Part shown: positions 20,833 through 31,540 of the stretch, one piece after another
How the letters are laid out: the number at the start of each line of letters is the position of its first letter
Position numbering within the stretch: the stretch's first letter is position 1
NCBI GenBank assembly: GCA_016630955.3
Contig: CM049992.1
Coordinates: forward strand, 1,364,001-1,428,000
DNA: 64,000 nucleotides
Source: Didymella arachidicola
Lineage: Eukaryota > Ascomycota > Dothideomycetes > Pleosporales > Didymellaceae
Direction of reading: 5' to 3'
The notes under the pieces: generated by a model
The model's database searches: none
The model's input: the letters and a program-made list of their open reading frames with translations, nothing else
What the model was told of the DNA's origin: nothing
Position numbers and translations under genes: made by a program

Positions 20833-22312
20833 TTTACCTCGAAGAATGTAGCCGAATGTGATTGCGAAAGGATTGACACGCTAAACGAGGCTTTAAGAAC
20901 AATTGCAAGGCTGCTTAAACTTATCCATAGACTTCCGCCGCATCGTGAAAGGGGGAGTTTTGCACATTCGGCAGATGACACGGCTGTGGCGAAGTGGAGG
21001 GATGGAGCAATACCGGGGCATTCCGCTCAAGTGAGAATCAGCTAGCAGGGATTAAAAGGACACTAAGTGGTTATTAGACGAATAAAGCGGGCTCCCTTGC
21101 CTCCATAAAGCTAGCTGTCTACCTCTTCGAGTACGAGCAGGTCTTCACGTGAGCAGAATCTACCGTACCACCGGACACCGAAGCGGAGACGGCGGACAAA
21201 ATGGCGGGGCGTTCTTTCCTGGGGATGTGGGGTGTGCATTAATAATAATTAACCTCGGACTCGATAAGCTCGGCGATATACTTTCTAGCCACATATAGTT
21301 TCTATGTGGCTAGAAAGTATATAGCCAAGCTTAAAGTACTTGCTGTTAACGCATCTGGCTCCTACTATGTTGTTAGTTGCTCCTAACAGAACGATAATCT
21401 ACTTGGTTGGTACTTTCGACCACATACTCGACAGGCTCTGCAGACGAATTGCACGAAATGCTAGCTTCTACTCTACTGCACTTCGATTGCACCTCAACTG
21501 CACAGCCACCAAAGCATACTCATCTGTCGTAGCAAGTGTGTATGCATGTTTGCGGCTATCTCGACGACTTTTGAAAGACTGATGTTGTTGCACTATTAAA
21601 ACGCTTCTCTAGTCCCTTGTCCACTTGTTGGATCACGAATGAGTGTACCATGGACGTAAAGTGTGTGCCTAGCTTGAAACTCTGGCGTTCAAGTAGCAGA
21701 ATACTAGATACTTATCTCTTACTGTCACAGGATATTCACCTGTATAAGTCAACTAGCTTGCAGAGCAGGTAGATTAGGCTATTTTGCTCTGCAACAATTA
21801 CGGATCATGGGAGTCCGATGGACCGGGTAATTGGACCTCGAGGATGATGGATTACGTGACGGTACTTTCATGGGCTTATTGAAGCTCTTCTCGAGTTATG
21901 AATGCTCGACATCCAAGGAATTCGGGTAGAGACCCTTGAGAACAGAATTGCAGCTCACACAAGCAGGATAGACTTGCCGACAATTGCCCCTGTAAATGCC
22001 GCTCGGCATCGCCCCTGCCAACAGTCCCACGCGGAGCCTCCTCCGGGTCCTTTCGTGGGTTCGCTCCTCAGTAGTCACGGCAACCCACGGTAAGCTTTAT
22101 TTCGTTCAACACCTCATGCCGATGTGATGTTGCTCACCAAACTCTTCGACATACCAGGCTGCGACGTAGTACAGGCGGCAACACGAAGGATGTGCGGCGG
22201 GGCCGTCAGCGCGGCTTGAAGGATCGTGGGCGTCACTGCCTCGCCTTCCCAGCAACTAGCTACTCAACCACCGTACTTGAAAGCTGACCACTCACTACAG
22301 GCCCTGCGTAAT
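20833..22312. other. Divergent intergenic region with a perfect inverted repeat
   Basis: No coding sequence is supported. It separates the ALDH and the regulator and would hold both promoters. A perfect 20-bp inverted repeat lies at 21276-21322, in a locally AT-rich stretch. Confidence 0.6.
21276..21322. repeat. Perfect 20-bp inverted repeat, 7-nt loop
   Basis: The left arm at 21276-21295 (ATATACTTTCTAGCCACATA) is exactly complementary to the right arm at 21303-21322. The 7-base spacer would form a hairpin loop. No T-run follows. It could be the core of a miniature inverted-repeat element, an operator, or a breakpoint palindrome. Confidence 0.95.
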
Positions 22313-24506
22313 ATGGAGGGCAACGTTGATTCTATTTCCGATGGTCAAGGGGCTCATTCTTCCTCAAAGCGCCTGCCTGTTAATCCTCGGCGGCGCAAAG
22401 TAGCCCCTGATCAGAGAAAACGCGTGGTCAGAGCGTAAGTCCACATCAATGACCATAAATGGACCAGCAGTGCATGTTTAATGCGGCCATGGGGTAGAGT
22501 GTCTGCTGACTTCCTTGGCCAGGTGCAATGCCTGTAACAATCGTCGCGTCAAATGCTCAGGCGAACAGCCGTGCCAAAGGTGCACCAAGGCAGGCCGAGA
22601 GTGCGGATACTCCGCACCTGAGACAGACAAGGCTACGATGAAAGACGAGTTGGAGCGTTTACGTTCTCGCTGTTCTGAGTTGGAAGAAGGTCTGAAGACT
22701 ATCGCGCCATTTCAAGCTTCAGATCTTCTCCGTCAATTGGATCGTGGCGAGGCGCCAAGCTGGGCATCGGCAGCTCCTTCCCCATCTCCATCAGTCACCC
22801 TGGATGTTGGTGAGGCTAGCGAAGGCAGCGGACGTCTGCTATACGATCCAGATGGCACGATTCGTTACTTAGGAGAATCCAGCGGCGCCACGTTCCTCGA
22901 TCAGCTGAAGCAGTTCATGCGTACCTTGATGGGGTCTTTGACTTTTGTTCCAGGCTCTGAAGACGGGTCAACGTTTCTGAGCACAGTCGGATGCTATCAG
23001 ACATATGACTCTCGACCATTGACTAATCCCGTCGTCGATCCCACCTGGCTGCCCGAACCACAGGAGATGATCCAGATGCTGCATGAGCTGCGACAGTACA
23101 TACAAGACGGAAATGGCACTTTTGAATCGGGCGGCATACACTGGTGGGGCGATCTCAGCAAGCTGCCAGCACAAGCTGGCCCGCCATCTATCATGGGGTT
23201 GACCACTGACGACCATCGTCGTCATCTAGCGTTTTACCATGTCTGCTTCGCGCTGTCAGTCTCAATTGGACATACCTCTCTGCAATTACCCGAACATCAA
23301 TATGGAGATGCGTATTTCAAGCGTGCTCGCATGTTGTTAGGAAATCCATTGGACACGGTTCGCTTCACCCTGAGCGACGTGCCCGCTCTGTCCTTGATGG
23401 GATATTATCTCATTGAAGTCAATAGGAGAGACGCGGCGTACATGTATGTGAGCCTCGCTGTCCACATAGCTATCATACACGGTTCCTTCATGCATACCGC
23501 AGATGAAGCCAGCAAACGCACCTTCTGGACGCTGTATATTATGGATCGATGGATCAGCATGCTCATGGGGAGACCCCCAATTATACCTGACGAAGCGATC
23601 CGACTCCCGCTTCCAGCTTATGACCCGTAAGTGAAACCTGCGACAGATAAGTGGACGCGTACTGAGCTGGGCAGATCCATGCCTCCGTGCATAGGCTTGT
23701 GTGCAAGCATCGAACTTGCAAGGATCTCGGGCTTCATTGTGCGTGAGACGTACGGTATCGCTCCTCAATATCCTCGAGTGGCAGGTTCCGAGGAAACCGT
23801 TGACGCAGCATTGAAGATGCTTCACGAGTGGCGTTCGCGGCTGCCTGGAAAGCTCCAAAATCCCCTCGAGCAAACACCTCTTGACCCCGCTTGCTGCACA
23901 CTGCATATGGGACACAACCAGCTCATCATACTGACCACGCGTCCGGTGTTTTTTGCTGCTGTCAAGAAGGCGGTAGCAGAACAAGTGCTCAGCGACTTGA
24001 GCTCCCCAGAAGGCGCTTCACATGAAGCACACGGTCAAAGATGCACCGAGGCAGCCCAACGCAATTTGGAACTTGCTCGGATGCTGCAGTCTACAAGCAG
24101 AAACTGGCTGCAGTCTGGCCTGCATTTCTTGTTCAATGCCGCGGTTATACTTCTGCTTAGTCGCATAAGCTCGGCTTGTGAAGGCGTGGTTGAAGGCTCT
24201 AACGCTGCAGAAATTGCCTTCGCTATCAACGTCTTCGAGCAAGAAGCCACAACGGGCACAAACTACCCACGGGATTGCTGCAGGGTACTGCAGGATCTGA
24301 AGGTTCTGACCGACCGATTCGTGCTCATGCGAAGCGAGGCAGACTCACAACACGTGCGGACTTTCGACTCGTTGATCTCGCAGCAAGCTACACCTTCTGT
24401 TCAGAGACACATGCATGGATCGAACGATGAACCGTATTTGCATCAGGAATTGCTTTCGTGGGTACGTCCCGATGGACCACAGCTGCAAGACACCCTACAC
24501 ATCTGA
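22313..24506 (+). CDS. Zn(II)2Cys6 transcription factor
   Basis: Three exons: 22313-22434, 22523-23626, 23675-24506; introns of 88 and 48 bp; 685 residues. An in-frame ATG at 22226 would add 29 residues; the start is a choice. Splicing creates the zinc cluster RACNACNNRRVKC...C..C......C with spacing C-x2-C-x6-C-x5-C-x2-C-x6-C at about residues 42-68; the first intron lies immediately before the first Cys. A short heptad-like dimerisation stretch follows (DELERLRSRCSELEEGL). The fungal-specific regulatory region includes HVCFALSVSIGHTSLQL, TFWTLYIMDRWISMLMGRPP and MGHNQLIILTTRPVF. It is a probable pathway regulator for the adjacent ALDH and transporter genes (inference from position only). 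Confidence 0.92.
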
Positions 24507-25201
24507 GACCGGCAATGAAATCCGTAGCAAAATGGTCTGCGAAGGGTGCCTGGGCCCTTGGCCTGGTCCTCCGCGGTGCACAGGAAGAAATGTGGAACAT
24601 CCGAAAAACAGTGGCCGAGGCCCATCACAGCCTAAGCTTCCACAATGTATAGGCGACTGGAAAAGCGCAGCACCTCACTGCAGAGCGCCATTCTCGACAG
24701 TTTTCTTGCTGGGAACGTTCATTTTGGCGCCCAAGCATCATGGCTGTGTCTTCGCAGCGTCAAAAACCGTGTCGGAGTACAGGAACTATCTGAACCTCAA
24801 CGCCGTTTGACGTTCGTATTCGGTGCTCGGCAGCAGATAGTCCAGGATTCGTGCGATTCAGGGTCCGCTTTGCACACGATTGGAGCTCCTAGGATCGAAC
24901 TCGCTTGACTAACTTTCAATTGGTCAGCCACCACAAAAGCACTCTGCTCAAGTGGAGCGGTGTAAGCTCTCCTCGGCGAGGAGAGCGATGAGTAAAGGAA
25001 AACAGGTTCACTAGTTTCGGGACCCTGGTTGGAATGAGGTTCAGCTTGTCGTAGAAATGGCAATGGCTGACGAAAGACGCAGATGATGGCTTGGCTTGTA
25101 GAGGGTTCGGCACGCCCAGAGTGCCACCGGCAATTGAAAGCACTTTATCATTGTCAGGCAGTCTTTGAAGATTTTGTTCGTGTTTTCGATAGAATTTGAA
25201 T
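24507..25201. other. Intergenic between regulator and transporter
   Basis: No coding sequence is supported. It holds the 3' flank of the regulator and the promoter of the transporter. Frames here (up to 131 codons) show no family similarity. Confidence 0.5.
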
Positions 25202-26989
25202 ATGGACAGTACCCGGCGACTCACCATCAGTCCTCTCGACAATACTAAGCTCGGATCCGGACTAGTTCGGGTCAAGGGAGAAGCATGCACAAGACCCATC
25301 GCTGTGGACGACTTGAATCACAATGTAAGATCAAGACGTGTGAACAGGAAAATTGACCTGGCTTTGCTGCCCTTCTTGTCAGCATTGTATCTCTTCAACG
25401 GGTTGGACCGATCTAATGTGGGAAATGCTGAGACCCAGGGTGAGCTCCCTGGAGCCAGGTTCACTGAAAGAATCTGACACACCTCAGGCTACAGCACTCA
25501 GATTGGAGCTACACCAGACGATCTTAATATGGCTGTATCGCTCTTCTTCATCACATTCGTCGTTCTACAACCGCCATCAGCTGCTATAGGAAGATATGTT
25601 GGCATCAAGCACTGGGTTACCATCATGATGGTAAGTTTTTTCTTCGCATTCGAAGCGTTCTTCTGACCGGGTGTGGCGCAGCTCGGATGGGGAACATTCA
25701 CTCTAGCTCACGCGTTCATCCGCGGGCGCCCATCCCTGATCGCATTAAGGCTGATGGTCGGTGCATTCGAAGCCGGTTTCTACCCGACCGTCATAACGTA
25801 CCTGTCAACGTTCTACTGCCGTTATGATCTTGGGGTACGCATTGCCCTATTCTACGGCCAATACGCTATCGCGGGCGCGTTCTCCGGCTCTATTGGTAAA
25901 TGCCTTACCACCTGAGACGACGACAGGGGTCAATGAACACTGACAATCTCTGCAGCCTATGGCGTCTTTAAGATCAAACACACCCATCTGCATAATTGGC
26001 AATATCTATTCATTATCGAAGGTGGGCTAACACTCATTTTGGGGGTCGTTGCCTGGTTCTATCTCCCTCGTGGTCCTGAAACTGCTTGGTTTCTCGACTC
26101 TGACAATCGCCGGTTCGTTGCAGAGCGCCTCCTTCTTGACAATGCGGATAGCACAGGCGGAGATCTTGGTAGTGACGCGCACGCCAAGTCAAAGCTCTCC
26201 AAACGGGACGCGAAGGAGACACTGCGAGACTGGAAGCTTTGGTACATCCTGATCTTTAATGTTTGCGCGAGTGTGCCTGCCCAAGCGTTCTCCGTCTTTT
26301 TACCCCTTGTGGTACAAGGTCTAGGTTATTCGTCTCTCCAAGCTAACTTGGTATGTCCTGTCCCATCTCCACAACCTTTCGAATACTCTGACAGTCGATT
26401 CAAGATGTCCGTTCCACCTTACCTTTTCGGAGCAGCAACCCTATACCTCTTCGCCTTGAGTTCGGACCATTACAGAGAGCGCGGATACCACGTCATAGGA
26501 GGTCTCAGTATTGCACTGATCGGACTCATCATCACCGTGCTAGGTTCTGCAACTACAGTCAAATATGCCGGGCTCTGCATCTTACTGTCAGGTAGCTACG
26601 TGCCCGGACCGCTTACTGCAGCCTGGCTGAGTGGAAACACACCCGGTGAGTACTCTCTCTGGTATGACGTGCTTGGACTGACCTTACTAGATGCCGGCAA
26701 ACGTTCTCTCGTCCTTGGCGTCAACGGCTTCGGCAATCTCGCTGGAGTCATTGGTGGTCAGCTTTACAAGCACAGATACGCTCCACATTATCGCCTCCCA
26801 TTCTACATCACACTCGGCTTTGTAGCGACCGCTTTGCTTGGATATACAGCGTACCGATTCACACTACAGGCTGTGAATGCACGGAGGCAAAATATACTTG
26901 CGAGCAAGACGGCGATGGAGATTGAGGAGGAGCGTAACGACGACGTTCGTTACGCGGACAGGAAGTGGACATTTACCTATGGTCTCTGA
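25202..26989 (+). CDS. MFS transporter, anion:cation symporter (Dal5/allantoate permease type)
   Basis: Six exons: 25202-25439, 25488-25630, 25682-25895, 25956-26350, 26405-26645, 26691-26989; introns of 45-60 bp; 509 residues with about 12 predicted membrane segments. Family marks are RKIDLALLPFLSALYLFNGLDRSNVGNA near residue 50, LMVGAFEAGFYPTVITYLS, WQYLFIIEGGLTLILG, QANLMSVPPYLFGA and KRSLVLGVNGFGNLAG. Such transporters import organic anions such as allantoate, nicotinate, pantothenate or aromatic acids by proton symport at the plasma membrane. The last intron (26646-26690) is 45 bp and keeps the frame open if retained, but splicing restores NTPDAGKRS, the expected sequence. Confidence 0.93.
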
Positions 26990-27277
26990 CAAGTTAAAGA
27001 CATGTCAATGGTATGTTGATAGCCTGATGTATACTGCGCTCGGTTCGCGTGTGCTACGCGTCAACATCTGACAACGCTAGCCTGCGTTTATCAGGGATTC
27101 ATCGTCTTAAGCGCGGAAACATCTCCGTTCAGCTGCCGCGCAACGCAACCGGCGGAAATAGAACAACCTCATTCCTAATCCCTCATACTTTCAACGAAAT
27201 GGCTCAACAATCAGTCGACAAACCCTCTTTTCAACGCTACAACCGTATCTCCTCAACACAAGCTCCCAGAACCCGGC
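26990..27277. other. Short intergenic stretch
   Basis: A frame at 27199 (MAQQSVDKPSF...) overlaps the start of the next open frame in another phase. It might be a 5' exon, but no convincing splice junction was found. Confidence 0.35.
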
Positions 27278-28087
27278 ATGCCACAAACACCAAGAGCAGC
27301 TTTCTTCCGAGCGACAAGTCTCAGCGCAGTGCGAGGCCTGCAATTGGCGCGAGTGCCATGGCTTGACCGACTGGGTTTCCAGGCATCACACTACGTCACA
27401 GCGATGTTGCGACCCTTCACAACCGGAGTCTTCAGTCATTCACATACCTACACCATGGTCACAAACGCGCTGTACCTCGGCAACTGCCCGCCGCACGATG
27501 ATGACTTACGACTTTTCGTCATCTTCCCTAATTTAAATGAAGATATCCGCAATAACAGCAGACTTCTTGCCTCCTTCTGGCAGAGATGCATGCTACCCAC
27601 TATTGAAGCCACCGATTCGCCACAGAAGATGTATGATGAGCGGTTGGAAGGGATGGATTACGTCACCTACGACAACGGAGATGGAATGAAAGATCTGGAC
27701 GAAAGCCTTGCCACGTTCGCACTACATACGCCCGTTCAGCGCCACGACAGCACGCAGCTGTTCTCTCTGGACCAAGCATGGGACATCATTGAGCAAACGG
27801 TGGCGGACGACCCGGACCTTGAAAGCTTGACTGACATGTTTCTCGTTGTGTCGTGGGAAGCGCCTGCCGTATCACCAGGCTCTTGGCAAACACCATCATA
27901 TGAGCCCTTTTTGGATCCAGCCATGATTGATCCACAGTGTGGGAAGGTTATCTACGAGCAGAGTAGCGACCAACGGCCGGCGCTGAAGACCGAGATGCGG
28001 ACCATCTCACGGAAGAGATCGGCAACGTTGACGCAGCTGGAAGGTCGACCGGATGCAAAGAGAACGCAAAGCATGGATATGAGCTAG
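27278..28087 (+). CDS. Hypothetical protein
   Basis: An open frame of 269 codons. The first 70 codons (Arg/Ala-rich) may not be coding; an internal ATG (MVTNALYLGN) is an alternative start that would leave about 210 residues. The middle is acidic and helical (FVIFPNLNEDIRNNSRLLA, FWQRCMLPTIEA) and the end is basic (RTISRKRSATLTQLEG). It resembles in style the many uncharacterised fungal proteins near mobile or degenerate sequence, but no domain is recognised. It is the last intact-looking frame before a stretch of decayed genes. Confidence 0.5.
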   Translation: MPQTPRAAFFRATSLSAVRGLQLARVPWLDRLGFQASHYVTAMLRPFTTGVFSHSHTYTMVTNALYLGNCPPHDDDLRLFVIFPNLNEDIRNNSRLLASFWQRCMLPTIEATDSPQKMYDERLEGMDYVTYDNGDGMKDLDESLATFALHTPVQRHDSTQLFSLDQAWDIIEQTVADDPDLESLTDMFLVVSWEAPAVSPGSWQTPSYEPFLDPAMIDPQCGKVIYEQSSDQRPALKTEMRTISRKRSATLTQLEGRPDAKRTQSMDMS

Positions 28088-28236
28088 CGGAGGCAAAGCA
28101 TAATTTCTCGGTGATACATAGCTTGCAAAATCACCACGCAGGTGCTTCTCTACATAGCGCAAGTTATGCGACCGCAGCAATAGTTTCTGTGCACCGTCTC
28201 CCTCAACGATTGTTTGATATCAATCCACCTTCGAGA

Positions 28237-30481
28237 TCACCTCTCCACAGCGCTCCCATCCTGCCCCTCCCATAGCCTTTGATAACAGAACCTTCCCCTC
28301 GTATTGAAGTGATCATACGGATGCATTGGGTTCAAGAACACTGAACACAAGTAGCAAAAATGTGCACGACACTGCAAACAAGTCGTGTGATTACAAGCCT
28401 CGCTCTTCTGCACCGGGTCTCGCACTTTGGGCACTTGGTCGTATTATTCCTGATGAAGGCTAGCGACGCTTCTTCCTCTTGCTCCAGAATGGTGCGCTCA
28501 GACGGGGTGTTGATGCGCGCTCGGCAGTCCAAGAAGTCGCCATGCCAGCTGCGGTTGCAAAGACAACAGAAGGCGTAAGAGCAGTCTTCGCAGATTTTTA
28601 GACGGGAGGCGAGGAGGGCGCGCTCTTCTGCTGCTTCGCGCTCTCTAAGGACCGCTTCGCAGGCTTTTGACGCTTCTTCGCTGTCGTCTGCAGGCTCGAT
28701 CCGCTCTTCAATGGGGGCAGGCTCATTTTCGACCACCTCCTCGTACGTGACACCCATGTCTTGTACATTCGACTTTGGATAATGGTTGCCTAAGGCAGCA
28801 ACTTGGCACCATTTTCGAGGGCACCATATCGTTGATTTGTCAGCTTCCAATTTCCTCTTCCGCTTGAGGTTGATGTACCGCTGGACAGCTTGTGGCTTTA
28901 TTGGAATGCGGAGCAGCTCACGTGGAGTGATCAGTCGTGTGCGCTGTATACGATTGTTGTTACCGCCACAGGTAAATTCTGGACACTTCACATCATCGAT
29001 GTTTCCGGTCAAGATGACCTTACATACACATAGCCTGCCGGCGTTGGCGACAGCATTCACATCAGCCCACCGAAAGCAGCTATATGCCTGCCACACCTTC
29101 TAGACCAGCAAAGTTACAATAACACGGGTAAGAACGCTTTACAGCAGCAGATACTATAGTAAATACCTAGCTACTTGTTCCTACTGCAAATTAAACCAAA
29201 CGCCTACCAGCCTAAGATTGACTGTGCCGAATGCCTGCTAATTCTCATTAGCTATGCCTGCCAATCTTCATCGTAAGAAGTCATCAAACCAAGTGCCTAC
29301 CAGCCCAAATGAATTAGCTAAATGCCTGCCAATCTTCATCAGCCAGCCCTGCCAATCTTCATCAGCCAGCCCTGCCAAATCATTAAACCAAACGGCTACC
29401 TGCCCGATCGACCGTGACGATAAGGATCCAAAATGCCAGATCCCTTACCAAATAACCAATGCCAAATCACTTTTCTTAGATTGCCGTCAAATATCCGCAC
29501 AGACTTTCCCTAGTCTTCACCATCTCCGCCAAGTCGGCGACTAGCAGAGGGCCTGAGCCTACTGTTAAGGCGGATTATGCCGTCGTCCTTGATGCGTCGC
29601 TGCTCGTATTGCAACTTAAAGTCGCGCTCGCCGATGCAAGACTTACACCCGCAACTGTTGTCTGCCTTTGCAGCTTTCAACTCCTTTTCTGTAAGCTGCT
29701 TCACAAACTTTGTACCAGTCAGGTTCTTCTTCTCCTGCAGTGCGGCAACCTCGATCTAGTCGCCATTTCGACACGGCCGAACAACACTTTCTTTGACGCG
29801 GCTGCTTTTGGTACTTCCAGTCTCCTTGACCGCAATTTTCGGCTGGTGCGTAACATCACTGTTGGCTTTCTGCAATAGCAGGTCAGTACGAATGCAGAAC
29901 ACATGCTTGCAGCCGCCCACCTGGTAGCATAAAATCCCTCTCTTAGGATCTAGGCAGATTCCGCATTCGTACGTGCCCTTCTCGAAAACCAGCCGTTCTG
30001 CGTCTCGATCGAACGCCAGTAGCTGCTGCTGAATGTTGATCTGTACTTCCAAGCTCTTCACATCGAATTCTGATCCTACCTCTTCCACATGAGAAGCATA
30101 TGCATACATGACTTGTGTGCGGCCATACTCTTCCCAGAGAGATATGCCCATTGCTTCCACTTCGCGAGATGTTTTCTCTGGTAGCCAAAAGGCTTCCACG
30201 GCAAGCGTTGGGCCTAATTTACCTGGGTAGCCATGAGGTAATTTGAATTGAATCTGTAATGGTGGAAGGTGCGAGACCTCCATGAGTTTTGGTCCTTGTC
30301 CCTGTTCGGTACACGTGATTTGCAGCGGCTACTGCAATAATATAGGCAGCTCAAGACACCTAGAAAAGCCGCTGCGCACAATCAAACTGCTGCCATAGAT
30401 TGCTTCCAGCGTCTCGAACTCTGCCGGTCGCTCGTCTTGGGTATCGCACGTGGCTAGAGAATCTAGAAGTACCGGTGCCAT
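28237..30481 (-). pseudogene. Decayed RBR-type E3 ubiquitin ligase (ITT1/RNF14-like)
   Basis: The relic starts at an ATG at 30481 with an RWD-domain N-terminus (EFETLEAIYGSSLIVRSGF). An in-frame TAG at 30329-30331 follows CAG and precedes PLQITCTEQG, which continues the RWD domain in the same frame. RING1 begins (YECGICLDPKRG...CKHVFCIR) but stops after the sixth ligand. About 830 bases of unrelated sequence follow, with another in-frame TAG at 29756. The family sequence then resumes near 29050 (GNIDDVKCPEFTCGG, ELLRIPIKPQAVQRYI, IWCPRKWCQ, ICEDCSYAFCCLC). A 1-bp loss near 28415 shifts the frame inside RING2 before VQKSEACNHTTCLQC. Intact family members add ubiquitin through a RING2 cysteine. 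This copy cannot make a full enzyme. Confidence 0.85.
29193..29400. repeat. Degenerate tandem repeat inside the RBR relic
   Basis: Three copies of an AAACCAA..GCCTACCAGCCC-like block begin at 29193, 29286 and 29385, so the period is about 93-99 bp. Within the last period a 23-bp unit (29325-29347) is repeated exactly at 29348-29370. The array sits in the sequence separating the two halves of the RING1 domain. Confidence 0.8.
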
Positions 30482-30782
30482 GATCAACGATGAGAACGCG
30501 TAGTGTTGATCTTTGCAGGACTCAGTAAGGTGCATGTGAATGCTTCACTTTGCAGGGGTGGTTGTCCTTTTCACGTGAAGTTCGTCGGAACTTGTGTGGT
30601 GTTCGTGGTCCGCGTCAGCCTTGAGAGCGCCCTTTCGGGTTTGCAGCAGGGCGCCGCTGCAGCCTGAGGCAACAACTTAGTCACAGCACGACAGTTCAGC
30701 TGTCCTCGTCATGACTTATCGACCAAGAGCTCTCGTATAGCCATATTTTGATCAAACTTTGCACCTTAGAGCGCCAGGATGT
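30482..30782. other. Intergenic between two relics
   Basis: No coding sequence is recognised. It would correspond to the old promoter of the RBR relic and the 3' flank of the PLP-enzyme relic. Confidence 0.4.
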
Positions 30783-31540
30783 TCATGTGGCCTCGCACAC
30801 TCTCTCCCACCTTTCCGTCAACATATCTTCTTCCACTACCTGCGCCTGCAGCGACCGTCTGATGCTATCCTCGCCGCATTTAATAAGTCTATTTAGCATT
30901 TGTATGGCTAGTGAAAAGGTGGAAAGGTCTTTGTCAATTGCCCCGGCGCCGGCCTCAGCCAACGTCGGTAGATGCTCGATTTCGACTACTTTGCCAGCTT
31001 GTATGGACACGGGCCAATGCTCACGAATCGTTCGCAGAGGCGACATATACTTTGAATTTTGTTGCAAAGGTCTTGAAAAGTGATTCGATCCCGCCGATCA
31101 GACTGCCACCTATCGAGATGAGGACGTTGTCAACGGTATGGTATTGCCCCAGTATCTCAAGCCCAACAATACCTTAATCAGTGATGATTCCTGGGTTGTT
31201 ATAAGGCGGGATATATGTGTAACCCTCCTATTTCGACAGCTTCTGCGCATATTGCTCTAAGACGCCTGTCTCCGCGCCATGCAACAGAACGTCCACACCG
31301 TACTGCTTGATCTTTGCCAGCTTTGCAGCCACAGCCGTCTCAGGCAAGAAACCAGTCAAGTCTCGCCCCAACTTACTCGTTGCCCAAGCTGCGCCGTTAC
31401 CATAGTGACTAGAGAATGCTGTGACCCATTCAAAGGACTGACGTCTTGGCCATGGCGCCATGCAGCTTGAATGAGCCAGTCAGCTGGAAATCTTCAGCTT
31501 TGAAGGAGAGTCGGCGTTGTGTTACGCTGATAGGAAAGGC
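30783..31540 (-). pseudogene. Decayed PLP-dependent serine/threonine dehydratase-like gene
   Basis: Fragments in two frames follow the fold-type II dehydratase order. They are: FQLTGSFKLHGAMAKTS around 31450-31490, with the PLP-binding Lys; VTAFSSHYGNGAAWA; GFLPETAVAAKLAKIKQYGVDVLLHG; YTYIPPYNNPGIITD; GIVGLEILGQY; VLISIGGSLIGGI (tetraglycine-type loop, shortened); and GKVVEIEHLPTLAEAGAGAIDKD. The reading frame is broken by a TAG at 31228-31230, by TAA where the family has the Gln of GQG, and by frameshifts near 31440 and 31040. The usual SSGNHG motif is altered. Active relatives deaminate Ser/Thr with PLP. The 5' part beyond 31540 is not traceable. Confidence 0.8.
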
